Shown: positions 47,724 to 57,200 of the stretch, piece by piece | Numbering within the stretch: the stretch's first letter is position 1 | Layout: each line of letters starts with the position of its first letter | NCBI RefSeq assembly: GCF_020616555.1 | Contig: NZ_CP085173.1 | Span: forward strand, 2,987,501-3,051,500 | DNA length: 64,000 nucleotides | Direction: 5' to 3' | Source of the DNA: Streptomyces longhuiensis | GTDB taxonomy: Bacteria > Actinomycetota > Actinomycetes > Streptomycetales > Streptomycetaceae | Program-made: the position numbers and the translations under genes | Notes under the pieces: model-generated | The model's input: only the letters and a program-made list of their open reading frames with translations | Told to the model about the DNA's origin: nothing | Database searches by the model: none

Positions 47724-48031
47724 GCGATCCACCCTCTTTCGCTGAATTACCGGCGTCCGGAGGTCCCACGGTGTCGACGATCGCGGGTTCGCCTCGGGTT
47801 TCCTTCGAGTCTGCCCGACCACACGGGGGTTAACGGCCCGAACTCGATCTTCGGCGTGGCGGATCGGACGAATTCCCGAAAGCGGCCCGCTCACAGAACT
47901 CCCGTCGCGCTCCGAACAACGCCCTGACAGCGCTTATTACGCACGGTAATTCTCTGAAATGCGTGCCTCGTCAGCATATGTGAATCTGAATCCGGCCCTG
48001 GCCCCTAGACCCCCCGCAGGAGGCAGTCACC
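47724..48031. other. Divergent promoter region
   Basis: 308 bases between the NYN gene (minus) and the small charged protein gene (plus). A possible plus-strand promoter is CTGACA, 17 bases, TAATTC near 47925-47953. No gene or strong hairpin is seen. Confidence 0.4.
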
Positions 48032-48211
48032 ATGGCCAAGAACAAGAACCGCAAGCAGGGCGACCAGCGCAGCCGCGCCTCCGCCTCCGAGCAGGCTTCC
48101 GAGCAGGCCAAGTCGGCCGGTATGGAAGCACAGTCGGAGATGCAGTCGCAGGCTCAGGGCACGCCCGCGGATGTTGCCCGTAAGCACCAGCGCCGCTTCG
48201 GCCACAACTGA
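48032..48211 (+). CDS. Small hydrophilic protein
   Basis: 59-residue charged protein beginning MAKNKNRKQGDQRSRASASE, rich in Gln, Ala, Ser and Glu, with a basic end ARKHQRRFGHN. AGGAGG precedes the ATG at ideal spacing and a very strong terminator follows, so it is a real single-gene transcript. There are no Cys, no membrane segment and no motif I know. It is probably disordered; function unknown. It may have escaped gene finders because of its length. Confidence 0.75.
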   Translation: MAKNKNRKQGDQRSRASASEQASEQAKSAGMEAQSEMQSQAQGTPADVARKHQRRFGHN

Positions 48212-48248
48212 CGCCTTTCGTAAGGCACGTGGCCCTTTGGGCACACAA

Positions 48249-48288
48249 GTGAGGGGCGCTCCCGGAGAAATCCGGGAGCGCCCCTCAC
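48249..48288. terminator. Strong bidirectional terminator with GAAA loop
   Basis: GTGAGGGGCGCTCCCGGA (48249-48266), loop GAAA, and the exact complement 48271-48288: an 18-bp perfect stem capped by a stable tetraloop, between the convergent small-protein and dnaE genes. Confidence 0.9.
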
Positions 48289-48327
48289 TCACGTAATGAC
48301 CAGATCCTCAGGGCCCTTCAGCCCGCG

Positions 48328-51300
48328 TCAGCCCGCCAGGCAGGACGGCCCGAGCAGCACCTTGAGGTCACCGAAGAGCGCGGGGTCGGGCTGCACACGG
48401 TGCCGGTCGAGCCGCAGCACCGTTGTCTTACGGGCCCCTTGGAGCTTGATCCGCACCTCGCTGTTGCCCTTGTGGTGGCTGAGGATCTCGCCGAGCCTGC
48501 TGACCATCGGCGGGGTCACCTTCACCGTGGGGATGGTGATCGTCACGGGCGCGTTGGTCCCGGCGTTCGACAGGTCGGGGACCATGAGTTCCATCGCGAC
48601 GAGGCGCGGCACGTCCTCGCGCTTGTCGAGGCGGCCCTTGACGAACACGACGGCGTCCTCGACGAGTTGGGTCGACACCAGCTGATACGTTGCCGGGAAG
48701 AACATGCACTCGATGGAGCCGGCCAGGTCCTCGACGGTCGCGATGGCCCAGGCGTTGCCCTGCTTGGTCATCTTGCGCTGGAGGCCCGAGATGATGCCGC
48801 CGATGGTGACGATCGAGCCGTCCGAGTAGTCGCCGCCGGTGAGCTGCCCGATGCCGGCGTCGGCCTTGTCGGACAGCACGTGTTCGAGGCCGAACAGCGG
48901 GTGGTCGGAGACGTAGAGACCGAGCATCTCGCGCTCCTGGGCGAGGAGATAGGTCTTCTCCCACTCGTCCTCGGAGAATTCGACGTCGAGCCCGAAGCCC
49001 GGCTCGCTGCTGTCCTCCTCGCCCATGCCGCCGAAGAGGTCGAACTGGCCCTCGGCCTCCTTGCGCTTGACCTGCACGACGTTGTCGATCATCGGCTCGT
49101 ACTGTGCGGTGAGGCCCTTGCGGGTGTGCCCCATCGTGTCGAACGCGCCTGCCTTGATCAGCGATTCCGTGGTGCGCTTGTTGCAGGCGGCGGCCTCGAC
49201 CTTGTCGAGGTAGTCGGGGAAGGAGGCGTACTTCCCCTTCGCCTTGCGGCTGCGGATGATCGACTCGACCACGTTCGTACCGACGTTACGGACGGCGGAG
49301 AGGCCGAAGAGGATCACGTCGTCGCCCTGGGCGGCGAAGTTGTGTTCCGACTCGTTCACATTCGGCGGGAGGACCTTGATGCCCATGCGCCGGCATTCGT
49401 TCAGATAGACCGCGGACTTGTCCTTGTCGTCCTTCACCGACGTGAGCAGCGCGGCCATGTACTCGGCCGGGTAGTTCGCCTTGAGGTAGGCGGTCCAGTA
49501 GGTGACGAGGCCGTACGCGGAGGAGTGCGCCTTGTTGAACGCGTATCCGGCGAACGGCACCAGGACGTCCCACAGGGCCTGGATCGCCGCGTCGGAGAAG
49601 CCCTTCTTCTTGGCTCCGGCCTGGAAGAGGACGAAGTTCTTCTCCAGCTCCTCGGGCTTCTTCTTGCCCATCACGCGGCGCAGGATGTCGGCCTCGCCGA
49701 GCGAGTAGCCGGCGATGATCTGGGCGGCCTTCTGCACCTGCTCCTGGTACACGATGAGGCCGTAGGTGAGACCCAGGGTCTCCTTCAGCGGCTCTTCGAG
49801 CTCCGGGTGGATCGGGGTGATCTCCTGGCGCCCGTTCTTGCGCTCCGCGTAGTTCGTGTGCGAGTTCATTCCCATCGGGCCCGGCCGGTACAGGGCCGAG
49901 ACGGCGGAAATGTCCTCGAAGTTGTCGGGCTGCATCTGGCGCAGCAGCGAACGCATCGGGCCGCCGTCGAACTGGAACACGCCGAGCGTGTCACCGCGGC
50001 AGAGCATCTCGTACGTCTTGGGGTCGTCCAGCGGCAGGGAGAGCATCTCCAGGTCGATGCCCTTGTTGGCCTTCACCATCTTGACGGCGTCGTCCATGAT
50101 CGTGAGGTTGCGCAGGCCGAGGAAATCCATCTTCAGCAGGCCGAGCGACTCGCACTGCGGGTAGTCCCACTGCGTGATGGTCACGCCGTCCGAGTGCCGG
50201 ACCCAGATCGGGGCGTGGTCGACGATGGGCTCGCTGGACATGATGACGCCGGCGGCGTGCACGCCCATCTGCCGGACCAGGCCCTCGACGCCCTTGGCGG
50301 TGTCGATCACCTTCTTGACGTCCGGCTCGTTCTCGTACATCCCCCGGATCTCGCCCGCCTCGCTGTAGCGCGGGTGGGCGGGGTCGGTGATGCCCGACAG
50401 GTCGATGCCCTTGCCGAGGACGTCGGCGGGCATCGCCTTGGTGAGGCGGTCGCCCATCGCGTACGGGTAGCCGAGGACGCGCGCGGAGTCCTTGATCGCG
50501 TTCTTGGCCTTGATCTTTCCGTAGGTGCCGATCATGGCGACCTTGTCGGCGCCGTACTTCTCGGTCACGTACCTGATCACTTCGACGCGCCTGCGCTCGT
50601 CGAAGTCGATGTCGACATCGGGCATGGAGACGCGCTCGGGGTTCAGGAACCGCTCGAAGATCAGGCCGTGCGTGATCGGGTCGAGGTCGGTGATGCCCAT
50701 GGCGTAGGCGACGATCGAGCCGGCCGCGGAGCCTCGGCCGGGGCCGACCGCGATGCCGTTGTTCTTGGCCCACATGATGAAGTCGGCGACGACCAGGAAG
50801 TACCCCGGGAACCCCATCTGGATGATGATGTCCATCTCGTACTCGGCCTGCTTCTGCCGGTCGTCGGGGACGCCGCCCGGGTAGCGGCGCTCCATGCCGA
50901 CCCGGACCTCCTCCTGGAACCAGGTGACCTCTGTGAAGCCCTCCGGGATGTCGAACTTCGGCATCAGGTCGCGCTTCTCGAACATGCCCGTGGTGTCGAT
51001 CTGCTCGGCGACCAGGAGCGTGTTGGCGCAGCCCTCCTGCCAGGCGTCCGAGGAGTCGACGGCGTACATCTCGTCGGTCGTCTTGAGGTAGTAGCCCGTG
51101 CCGTCGAAGCGGAAGCGGTCTGGGTCCGAGAGGTTCTTGCCGGTCTGGATGCAGAGAAGCGCGTCGTGCGCGGTCGCCTCGTGCGCGTACGTGTAGTGCG
51201 AGTCGTTCGTCACCAGGGGCGGGATGCCGAGCTTCTTGCCGATCTCCAGAAGTCCGTCGCGGACGCGGCGCTCGATCTCGATGCCGTGGTCCATCAGCTC

Positions 51301-51867
51301 CAGGAAGTACCGGTCCTTGCCGAAGATGTCCTGGTACTCGGCGGCCGACTTCAGGGCCTCGTCGAACTGGCCGAGGCGCAGGCGCGTCTGGAGCTCACCG
51401 GACGGGCAGCCGGTCGAGGCGATGAGCCCCTCCGACCACTGGGAGATCGTCTCCTTGTCCATGCGCGGCCACTTCTGCAGCCAGCCCTCGGCGTACGCGT
51501 CCGAGGACAGCTTGAAGAGGTTGTGCAGGCCCGTGCTGTTCGACGCCCAGATCGTCTTGTGGGTGTAACCACCCGAACCGGACACGTCGTCCCGCTTCTG
51601 GTGCGGCTGGCCCCACTGGACCTTGCGCTTGTTGCGCCGGGACTCGGGGGCGACGTACGCCTCGATCCCGATGATCGGGACGACACCGGACTTCTTCGCC
51701 GTGTGGAAGAAGTCGTACGCCCCGTGGAGGTTGCCGTGGTCGGACATGGCGATGTGCGTCATGCCCATTTCATTGCAGGCGTTGAACATGTCCTTGAGCC
51801 GCGCGGCACCGTCCAGCAGCGAGTACTGGGTGTGGACGTGCAGGTGCGTGAACGGCGGCTTTGACAC
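48328..51867 (-). CDS. dnaE: DNA polymerase III alpha subunit
   Basis: 1179-residue replicative polymerase. The N-terminal PHP domain has HLHVHTQYSLLDG and AMSDHGNLHGAYDF; the palm has VGPGRGSAAGS and the catalytic Asps in PDVDIDFDERRR; FNKAHSSAYGLVTYWTAYLK, helix-hairpin-helix and an OB-fold (VTIGGIISGLQRKMTKQG) follow. Its length and order match the essential actinobacterial DnaE1. The GTG at 51867 begins VSKPPFTHLH with GGAGG 13 bases upstream. The opposite-strand open frame of similar size is a shadow. Confidence 0.97.
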   Translation of the reverse strand: MSKPPFTHLHVHTQYSLLDGAARLKDMFNACNEMGMTHIAMSDHGNLHGAYDFFHTAKKSGVVPIIGIEAYVAPESRRNKRKVQWGQPHQKRDDVSGSGGYTHKTIWASNSTGLHNLFKLSSDAYAEGWLQKWPRMDKETISQWSEGLIASTGCPSGELQTRLRLGQFDEALKSAAEYQDIFGKDRYFLELMDHGIEIERRVRDGLLEIGKKLGIPPLVTNDSHYTYAHEATAHDALLCIQTGKNLSDPDRFRFDGTGYYLKTTDEMYAVDSSDAWQEGCANTLLVAEQIDTTGMFEKRDLMPKFDIPEGFTEVTWFQEEVRVGMERRYPGGVPDDRQKQAEYEMDIIIQMGFPGYFLVVADFIMWAKNNGIAVGPGRGSAAGSIVAYAMGITDLDPITHGLIFERFLNPERVSMPDVDIDFDERRRVEVIRYVTEKYGADKVAMIGTYGKIKAKNAIKDSARVLGYPYAMGDRLTKAMPADVLGKGIDLSGITDPAHPRYSEAGEIRGMYENEPDVKKVIDTAKGVEGLVRQMGVHAAGVIMSSEPIVDHAPIWVRHSDGVTITQWDYPQCESLGLLKMDFLGLRNLTIMDDAVKMVKANKGIDLEMLSLPLDDPKTYEMLCRGDTLGVFQFDGGPMRSLLRQMQPDNFEDISAVSALYRPGPMGMNSHTNYAERKNGRQEITPIHPELEEPLKETLGLTYGLIVYQEQVQKAAQIIAGYSLGEADILRRVMGKKKPEELEKNFVLFQAGAKKKGFSDAAIQALWDVLVPFAGYAFNKAHSSAYGLVTYWTAYLKANYPAEYMAALLTSVKDDKDKSAVYLNECRRMGIKVLPPNVNESEHNFAAQGDDVILFGLSAVRNVGTNVVESIIRSRKAKGKYASFPDYLDKVEAAACNKRTTESLIKAGAFDTMGHTRKGLTAQYEPMIDNVVQVKRKEAEGQFDLFGGMGEEDSSEPGFGLDVEFSEDEWEKTYLLAQEREMLGLYVSDHPLFGLEHVLSDKADAGIGQLTGGDYSDGSIVTIGGIISGLQRKMTKQGNAWAIATVEDLAGSIECMFFPATYQLVSTQLVEDAVVFVKGRLDKREDVPRLVAMELMVPDLSNAGTNAPVTITIPTVKVTPPMVSRLGEILSHHKGNSEVRIKLQGARKTTVLRLDRHRVQPDPALFGDLKVLLGPSCLAG

Positions 51868-52090
51868 GGCTTCGGCCTCCAACGGAAACGGAACGATACG
51901 GACCGGCGACGGGCTGCGGGCAGTCGGCGGACAGCTTTGAAGTCTACGGGTGGGCACTGACACCCCGCGGGCACTCGGGGGTACGGTCGTGCGTTGGACA
52001 GGGCAGGACAGCTGTCCCCCATGGCACGATCCACGGTCACCATCCGCCGTCACCCCCGACGGCACAGCCCGCACCAGGAGGCACCCCGCG

Positions 52091-53416
52091 ATGTCGGTCC
52101 CGCAGCCCACCGCTGAGCAGCGCGGCGAGCAGATCCTCACCGTCTTCGACACCGCGTTCGGCGAGCTCCTGGCCGCCGACCCGGCGGCGTTCCGGGTCAA
52201 GTTCCGGAAGATGGCCTCGTCCGCGTTCGCGTTCTACCGCGGCACGGCGTGCCTGTTCTACGCGGACCTGGAGCGCGAGCGGCACGGCGGCCCGTACCTG
52301 GACGACCGCACGGGCCGGGTGTGGATCCACGGCGATCTGCACGCGGAGAACTTCGGCACGTACATGGACTCCACGGGCCGCCTGATCTTCAATGTGAACG
52401 ACTTCGACGAGGCGTACGTCGGCCCCTTCACCTGGGACCTCAAGCGCTTCGCCGCCTCCGTGGCGCTGATCGGCTACTCGAAGGCGCTCAGCGACGAGCA
52501 GATCACCGAGCTGGTGGGCACGTACGCGGGCGCGTACCGCGAGCGGATCCACGCGCTGGCGACGGGCGCGAAGAGCGACGAGGTGCCGCCCTTCACCCTG
52601 GACACCGCCGACGGTCCGCTCCTGGACGCGCTGCGCGACGCCCGCTCCCTGACGCGCTTCGGGCTGCTCGACTCGATGACGGAGATCCGTGACTTCGAGC
52701 GCCGCTTCGCGCCCGGCGGCGGCTCCATCGAGCTCGACGCGGCCACGCGCTACAAGGTCCTCGCGGCCTTCGACGGGTACCTGGAGACGCTCCCCGAGTC
52801 CTCCCTGGCCCGTCCCGACTCGTACCGCGTGAAGGACGTCGTGGGGCGGCGCGGCATCGGCATCGGCTCCGCGGGCCTGCCCTCGTACAACATCCTTCTG
52901 GAGGGCAACAGCGACGCCCTGGAGAACGATGTCGTGATCTATCTCAAGCAGGCGCAGACGCCTGCCGTGTCGCGGCACATCACCGACGCGGCGATCCGCG
53001 ACTACTTCCAGCACGAGGGCCACCGCACGGTGATCTCGCAGCGCGCGCTCCAGGCGCACGCCGACCCGTGGCTGGGCTGGACCGAGCTGGACGGCTCTGG
53101 GCAGCTGGTCGCCGAGGTCTCGCCGTACGCCGTGGACCTGGACTGGTCGGACATCGACGACCTGGAGGAGATCGCCGCGGTCGTCGCCGACCTCGGCCGG
53201 GCCACGGCGGCGATGCACGCGGCGGCCGACGACCTGTCCGGGCAGTCCCTGGTGCCGTTCTCCACGGAGCGGGCCATCGACGCGGCCATCGCGGCGGACG
53301 AGGACGGCTTCGCGGGTCTGCTGGTCGACTTCGCGCACGACTACGGGGCACGCGCGCGTGCGGACCACCAGATCTTCGTGGACCTCTTCCGCAACGGCCG
53401 GATCCCGGGCCTGTAG
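52091..53416 (+). CDS. DUF2252 kinase-like protein
   Basis: 441-residue protein of DUF2252, related in fold to aminoglycoside phosphotransferases/protein kinases. HGDLHAENFGTYMD near residues 78-91 mirrors the HxDxxxxN catalytic loop, and FNVNDFDEAYVGPFTWDLKR the metal-binding DFD motif. KMASSAFAFYRGTACLFYAD at the N-terminus and a VVIYLKQAQTPAVSRH segment (likely ATP-Lys strand) also fit. AGGAGG lies 13 bases before the ATG. Substrate unknown. Divergent from dnaE. Confidence 0.85.
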   Translation: MSVPQPTAEQRGEQILTVFDTAFGELLAADPAAFRVKFRKMASSAFAFYRGTACLFYADLERERHGGPYLDDRTGRVWIHGDLHAENFGTYMDSTGRLIFNVNDFDEAYVGPFTWDLKRFAASVALIGYSKALSDEQITELVGTYAGAYRERIHALATGAKSDEVPPFTLDTADGPLLDALRDARSLTRFGLLDSMTEIRDFERRFAPGGGSIELDAATRYKVLAAFDGYLETLPESSLARPDSYRVKDVVGRRGIGIGSAGLPSYNILLEGNSDALENDVVIYLKQAQTPAVSRHITDAAIRDYFQHEGHRTVISQRALQAHADPWLGWTELDGSGQLVAEVSPYAVDLDWSDIDDLEEIAAVVADLGRATAAMHAAADDLSGQSLVPFSTERAIDAAIAADEDGFAGLLVDFAHDYGARARADHQIFVDLFRNGRIPGL

Positions 53417-53481
53417 GCCACAGGGGCCGACAACGCTCCCGTAACTCACAGCGACCCTTTAGGGGTCCCTTACAGGAACGC

Positions 53482-54189
53482 ATGGCACACTCCTCCGCGA
53501 TGGACGACATATCCGGGACCCAGCTCAGAGCCGTGCGCGCGGCGCTCTTCACGGCGCTCGTCGTGACGCTCTCCGCCGCGTCGCACGTCCTGCTGTCCCG
53601 GGTCCCCCTTCCGGTGGTGACGGTGGCGGCCACGGCCTTCGCCGTCTTCGTCCTCGCGTACGCGCTGGCGGGGCGTGAGCGGAGCTTCGGCCGGATCGCG
53701 GCGCTGCTCGTGCCCCTGGAGCTGGCCGCCGACACGGTGTTCACCACGGGCCAGCACGTCTGTTACGGCGCGGCGGGCGGGCCCGTCGCCGGGCCGCTGC
53801 GCGCGGTCGGCCTGGACGTCCTGTGCGGCGGCAGCATCGGTACGCCGCTGGCCCGCATGACCGGCGGCCACACCGACAAGGCGGCCGCGCTCCTCGCGCA
53901 CACCGACCCGGCCGCCGCCTGGCTGCTCCTCGGCGCGCACGTCGCCGTGGGCCTCCTCGCCGCCGCCTGGCTTCGCCGCGGCGAGCAGGCGCTGGCCCAG
54001 CTGCTGCGCGCGGTCGCCGGGTTCACCTTCCGGCCGCTGCTGATCGCCTTCGCCGCGGTACGGGCCCACCTGGAGCCCGCACGCCGCCTGCCGCGGCGCC
54101 CCTCGCGCCGGGTGCGGGCCGCCCGTACGCAGTTGTGGGCGCACTCCGTGGGACGGCGCGGACCGCCGTGCGTGGCCCTGGCCGCCTGA
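53482..54189 (+). CDS. Uncharacterised integral membrane protein
   Basis: 235-residue protein with about five hydrophobic segments (near 20-38, 42-62, 68-85, 145-163 and 170-192) and a very basic C-terminus. The loop GQHVCYGAAGGPVAGPLR and a conserved HVLLSRVP segment after helix 1 are visible. No family recognised. AGGA is five bases before the ATG at 53482; ATG 53500 is the alternative. It lies 60 bases upstream of the second DsbA-like gene and may be co-transcribed. Confidence 0.65.
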   Translation: MAHSSAMDDISGTQLRAVRAALFTALVVTLSAASHVLLSRVPLPVVTVAATAFAVFVLAYALAGRERSFGRIAALLVPLELAADTVFTTGQHVCYGAAGGPVAGPLRAVGLDVLCGGSIGTPLARMTGGHTDKAAALLAHTDPAAAWLLLGAHVAVGLLAAAWLRRGEQALAQLLRAVAGFTFRPLLIAFAAVRAHLEPARRLPRRPSRRVRAARTQLWAHSVGRRGPPCVALAA

Positions 54190-54249
54190 GGCCCGGGCCC
54201 GGCACAGCAGTCCCCCGAAGACCTCGCAGAACCCACACGGAGAACGATC

Positions 54250-55059
54250 ATGAGCCAGAGGAACAGCCAGGCCGCGAAGACGGCCGCCCGCGAGCGGCTT
54301 CGCGTCGAGCGCGAGCGGCAGGCCAAGAAGGAGAAGACGAAGCGGCAGGTGACCGTCGCCGGGGCCATCGTCGCCGTCCTGGCGATCGCCGGCGGCATCG
54401 GCTTCGCCGTGATGCAGGCCAACAAGCCCAGCTACTGGGAGGCCGCGAAGGACGACAAGCTGGTCGCGCCCGCGAACACGTCGGGCAAGGACGGGACCAC
54501 GGTCGTCATAGGCAAGGACAGCGCGAAGAAGACCCTCGAGATGTACGAGGACCCGCGCTGCCCGATCTGCGCCACCTTCGAGCAGACCGTCGGCTCGAAC
54601 GTCGACAAGGACGTCGAGGCCGGCAAGTACAAGATCCAGTACATCGGCGCGACGTTCATCGACAACAGCGACAACGGCGAGGGCTCAAAGAACGCCCTCA
54701 GCGCCCTGGGCGCCGCGCTGAACGTCAGCCCCGAGGCCTTCCTCGAGTACAAGACCGCGCTGTACTCGAAGGCGAACCACCCCGAGGAGACGGACGACAA
54801 GTTCAAGAAGGACGCCTACCTGATCAAGGTGGCGAACACGGTCGACGCCCTCAAGAACAACAAGGCGTTCCAGAAGAACGTCGAGGACGGCACCTACGAC
54901 AAGTGGGCGCTGACCATGTCGAAGAAGTTCGACGACAGCGACGTCAAGGGCACGCCGACCCTCAAGATGGACGGCAAGGCACTCACCGGGCCCGACGGGA
55001 ACGCCCCGATGACGGTGGCCGACTACACGACCGCGATCGACAAGGCCCTCAAGGCCTGA
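54250..55059 (+). CDS. Membrane-anchored DsbA-like thioredoxin-fold protein (second copy)
   Basis: 269-residue protein with the same architecture as the gene at 22.8 kb: basic N-terminus (RLRVERERQAKKEKTKRQ), one transmembrane segment at about 33-55, and an extracytoplasmic thioredoxin-fold with CPIC in EDPRCPICATF. The cis-Pro loop is in KGTPTLKMDG. It is likely to handle disulfides outside the membrane; the CPIC dipeptide would tune its redox potential. ATG 54250 is preceded by GGAGAACG. A strong terminator follows. Confidence 0.85.
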   Translation: MSQRNSQAAKTAARERLRVERERQAKKEKTKRQVTVAGAIVAVLAIAGGIGFAVMQANKPSYWEAAKDDKLVAPANTSGKDGTTVVIGKDSAKKTLEMYEDPRCPICATFEQTVGSNVDKDVEAGKYKIQYIGATFIDNSDNGEGSKNALSALGAALNVSPEAFLEYKTALYSKANHPEETDDKFKKDAYLIKVANTVDALKNNKAFQKNVEDGTYDKWALTMSKKFDDSDVKGTPTLKMDGKALTGPDGNAPMTVADYTTAIDKALKA

Positions 55060-55118
55060 CGGTCCTGCCGGACTGATCGCCCCGTCGGCTGATCGCCCCG
55101 TCGGCTGACGCGCCGTCG

Positions 55119-55154
55119 AAGTGTGGGCGAACTCTTCGGAGTTCGCCCACACTT
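55119..55154 (+). terminator. Strong terminator with TTCG loop
   Basis: AAGTGTGGGCGAACTC and its exact complement flank TTCG: a 16-bp perfect stem with a UUCG tetraloop, followed by TTTGCCTTT. Terminates the DsbA-like gene. Confidence 0.92.
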
Positions 55155-55161
55155 TGCCTTT

Positions 55162-55193
55162 ACTGGTCAGTAATGTGATCACTCGTGACCAGT
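55162..55193. promoter_or_regulatory. Inverted repeat spanning the phosphatase start codon
   Basis: ACTGGTCA (55162-55169) and TGACCAGT (55186-55193) are exact arms around a 16-base centre containing the palindrome GTGATCAC. The right arm overlaps the GTG start at 55185, and no Shine-Dalgarno is evident, so it may be an operator on a leaderless transcript or an RNA fold over the start. Confidence 0.4.
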
Positions 55194-56882
55194 CGACTCA
55201 ACATAGACAGCCCTCCCGGCACCGCCGCCGGTACGGCCAACTCCTTTGCCCCGCGCCGCCGTTCGGTCGTGAAGGCCGCCGCCGCCACGGCCGGAGCCGC
55301 CGCCCTCGCCCCGCTCGCCACCGCGCCCGCCGCGCACGCGGCCGACGGACCCGCCTTCCTGCACGGCGTCGCGTCGGGCGACCCACTGCCCGACGGCATC
55401 CTCCTGTGGACGCGCGTGACGCCCACCCCCGACGCCGTGCCCGGCTCCGGAAAGGGCCCCGACACGGACGTCCGCTGGGAGGTCGCCCAGGACAAGGACT
55501 TCCGCCAGGTCGTCGCCCACGGCACCACCACGGCGCGGGCGTCCGCCGACCACACCGTCAAGGCCGATGTGAGGGGCCTGCTCCCGGCGAGCGTCTATTA
55601 CTTCCGCTTCTCCGTAGAGGGCGCCCAGGGCACCGTCTCCCCCGTGGGCCGTACACGCACGGCGCCCGCGCTCGACGCGCAGGCCGCGGGCGTCCGGTTC
55701 GGCGTCGTCTCGTGCGCCAACTGGGAGGCCGGCTACTTCTCCGCGTACCGCCATCTCGCCGCCCGCACCGACCTGGACGCGGTGCTCCATCTCGGCGACT
55801 ACATCTACGAGTACAAGACCGGCGAGTACCCCGAGGCCAAGTACGTCGTACGGCAGCACGAGCCGCGGCACGAGATCCTCACGCTCGCCGACTACCGCGT
55901 GCGCCACGGCCTGCACAAGACCGACGCCGACGTGACGGCCGTGCACGCCGCGCACCCGCTCATCGCCATCTGGGACGACCACGAGTTCGCCAACGACGCC
56001 TGGTCGGGCGGCGCCGAGAACCACACGCCCGGCACCGAGGGCGACTGGGCGGCGCGTCAGCAGGCCGCCAAGCAGGCCTACTTCGAGTGGATGCCGGTGC
56101 GCCCGTCCACCGCGGGCACGGTCTACCGCCGCCTGCGCTTCGGCAAGCTGGCCGATCTGCACCTGCTCGACCTGCGCTCGTTCCGCTCCCAGCAGTCGAC
56201 CGTCGGCAACGGCGACGTGGACTCCCCCGAGCGCTCGATCACCGGCCGCGCCCAGCTCGACTGGCTGAAGGCGGGCCTGGCCGCGTCCGACGCCTCGTGG
56301 AAGCTCGTCGGCACCTCGGTGATGATCTCGCCGGTCGCCTTCGGCTCGCTGCCGGCCCATCTGCTGGAGCCGCTCGCCGAGTTGCTCGGCCTGCCGACCG
56401 GCGGCCTCGCGATCAACGTCGACCAGTGGGACGGCTACACCCACGACCGCAAGGAGCTGATCGGGCACCTGCGGGACAAGGCGATCCACAACACGGTCTT
56501 CCTCACCGGCGACATCCACATGGCCTGGGCGAACGACGTACCGGTGACGGCCGGAACGTATCCGCTCTCCCCGTCCGCGGCCACGGAGTTCGTCGTCACG
56601 TCGGTGACCTCCGACAACCTCGACGACATCCTGCACGTGGCCCCGAACACCATCTCGACGGTGGCGGAGGGCGCCATCAAGGCGGCCAACCGCCATGTGA
56701 AGTGGCTGGACATGGACGCGCACGGCTACGGCGTCCTCGACGTCACCGCCGAGCGCTCGCAGATGGACTACTACGTCGTCTCCGACCGCAGGGATCCGGC
56801 CGCGACGACCTCCTGGTCCCGCTCCTACCGCACGCTCAGCGGTACGCAGAAGGTCGAGCGGGTGAACGCGCCGGTGCGCTGA
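55185..56882 (+). CDS. Alkaline phosphatase D (PhoD-type)
   Basis: 565-residue exported phosphodiesterase/phosphatase. A Tat signal is seen: [16 protein letters not shown] then a hydrophobic stretch ending AHAADG at about residue 53. The PhoD N-terminal domain has [20 protein letters not shown]; the catalytic core has [40 protein letters not shown] and [13 protein letters not shown] with the metal-binding Asp/His/Asn residues. It is predicted to release phosphate outside the cell; PhoP control is common for such genes, but I do not see clear PHO boxes. Start GTG 55185. Confidence 0.93.
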   Translation: MTSRLNIDSPPGTAAGTANSFAPRRRSVVKAAAATAGAAALAPLATAPAAHAADGPAFLHGVASGDPLPDGILLWTRVTPTPDAVPGSGKGPDTDVRWEVAQDKDFRQVVAHGTTTARASADHTVKADVRGLLPASVYYFRFSVEGAQGTVSPVGRTRTAPALDAQAAGVRFGVVSCANWEAGYFSAYRHLAARTDLDAVLHLGDYIYEYKTGEYPEAKYVVRQHEPRHEILTLADYRVRHGLHKTDADVTAVHAAHPLIAIWDDHEFANDAWSGGAENHTPGTEGDWAARQQAAKQAYFEWMPVRPSTAGTVYRRLRFGKLADLHLLDLRSFRSQQSTVGNGDVDSPERSITGRAQLDWLKAGLAASDASWKLVGTSVMISPVAFGSLPAHLLEPLAELLGLPTGGLAINVDQWDGYTHDRKELIGHLRDKAIHNTVFLTGDIHMAWANDVPVTAGTYPLSPSAATEFVVTSVTSDNLDDILHVAPNTISTVAEGAIKAANRHVKWLDMDAHGYGVLDVTAERSQMDYYVVSDRRDPAATTSWSRSYRTLSGTQKVERVNAPVR

Positions 56883-57200
56883 CCCGGACCCCGGGGGGCC
56901 GATGAGGGGCTAATTCCGGCCACTCGTCGGCACGTTAAGAACAGATCACAGCACTACGGCGGGTGGTGCTGTCCGCGGATCGAATGCGGACACACCGCCC
57001 GTCGCGGTAACCGCTCCCGTTACGTACGGATCTCAAACTCCGGACGCCACACGAAAATTTCTTCCCGTTGCCCCGAATTGCCGGAGGAAGAGAGGTAGTT
57101 GATTGGGCCAGAACATCGCTCTTCAAGGGATGACATGGCCACGTAATCTCCCCGCGGCGGCGAGGAAGTTCCTCCCCCCACCCGTCCGCGAGGAGTCCGC
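56883..57200. other. Intergenic region before the metalloprotease
   Basis: 318 bases between two plus-strand exported-enzyme genes. It is less GC-rich than its surroundings in places (near 57040-57120) and should hold the protease promoter; TAACCGCTCCCGTTACG has short dyad symmetry near 57007-57023. No gene or clear terminator is visible. Confidence 0.4.

Noticed and set aside
48400..51864. 1154-codon plus-strand frame opposite dnaE
   Set aside because: Shadow frame; dnaE on the minus strand matches the polymerase end to end.
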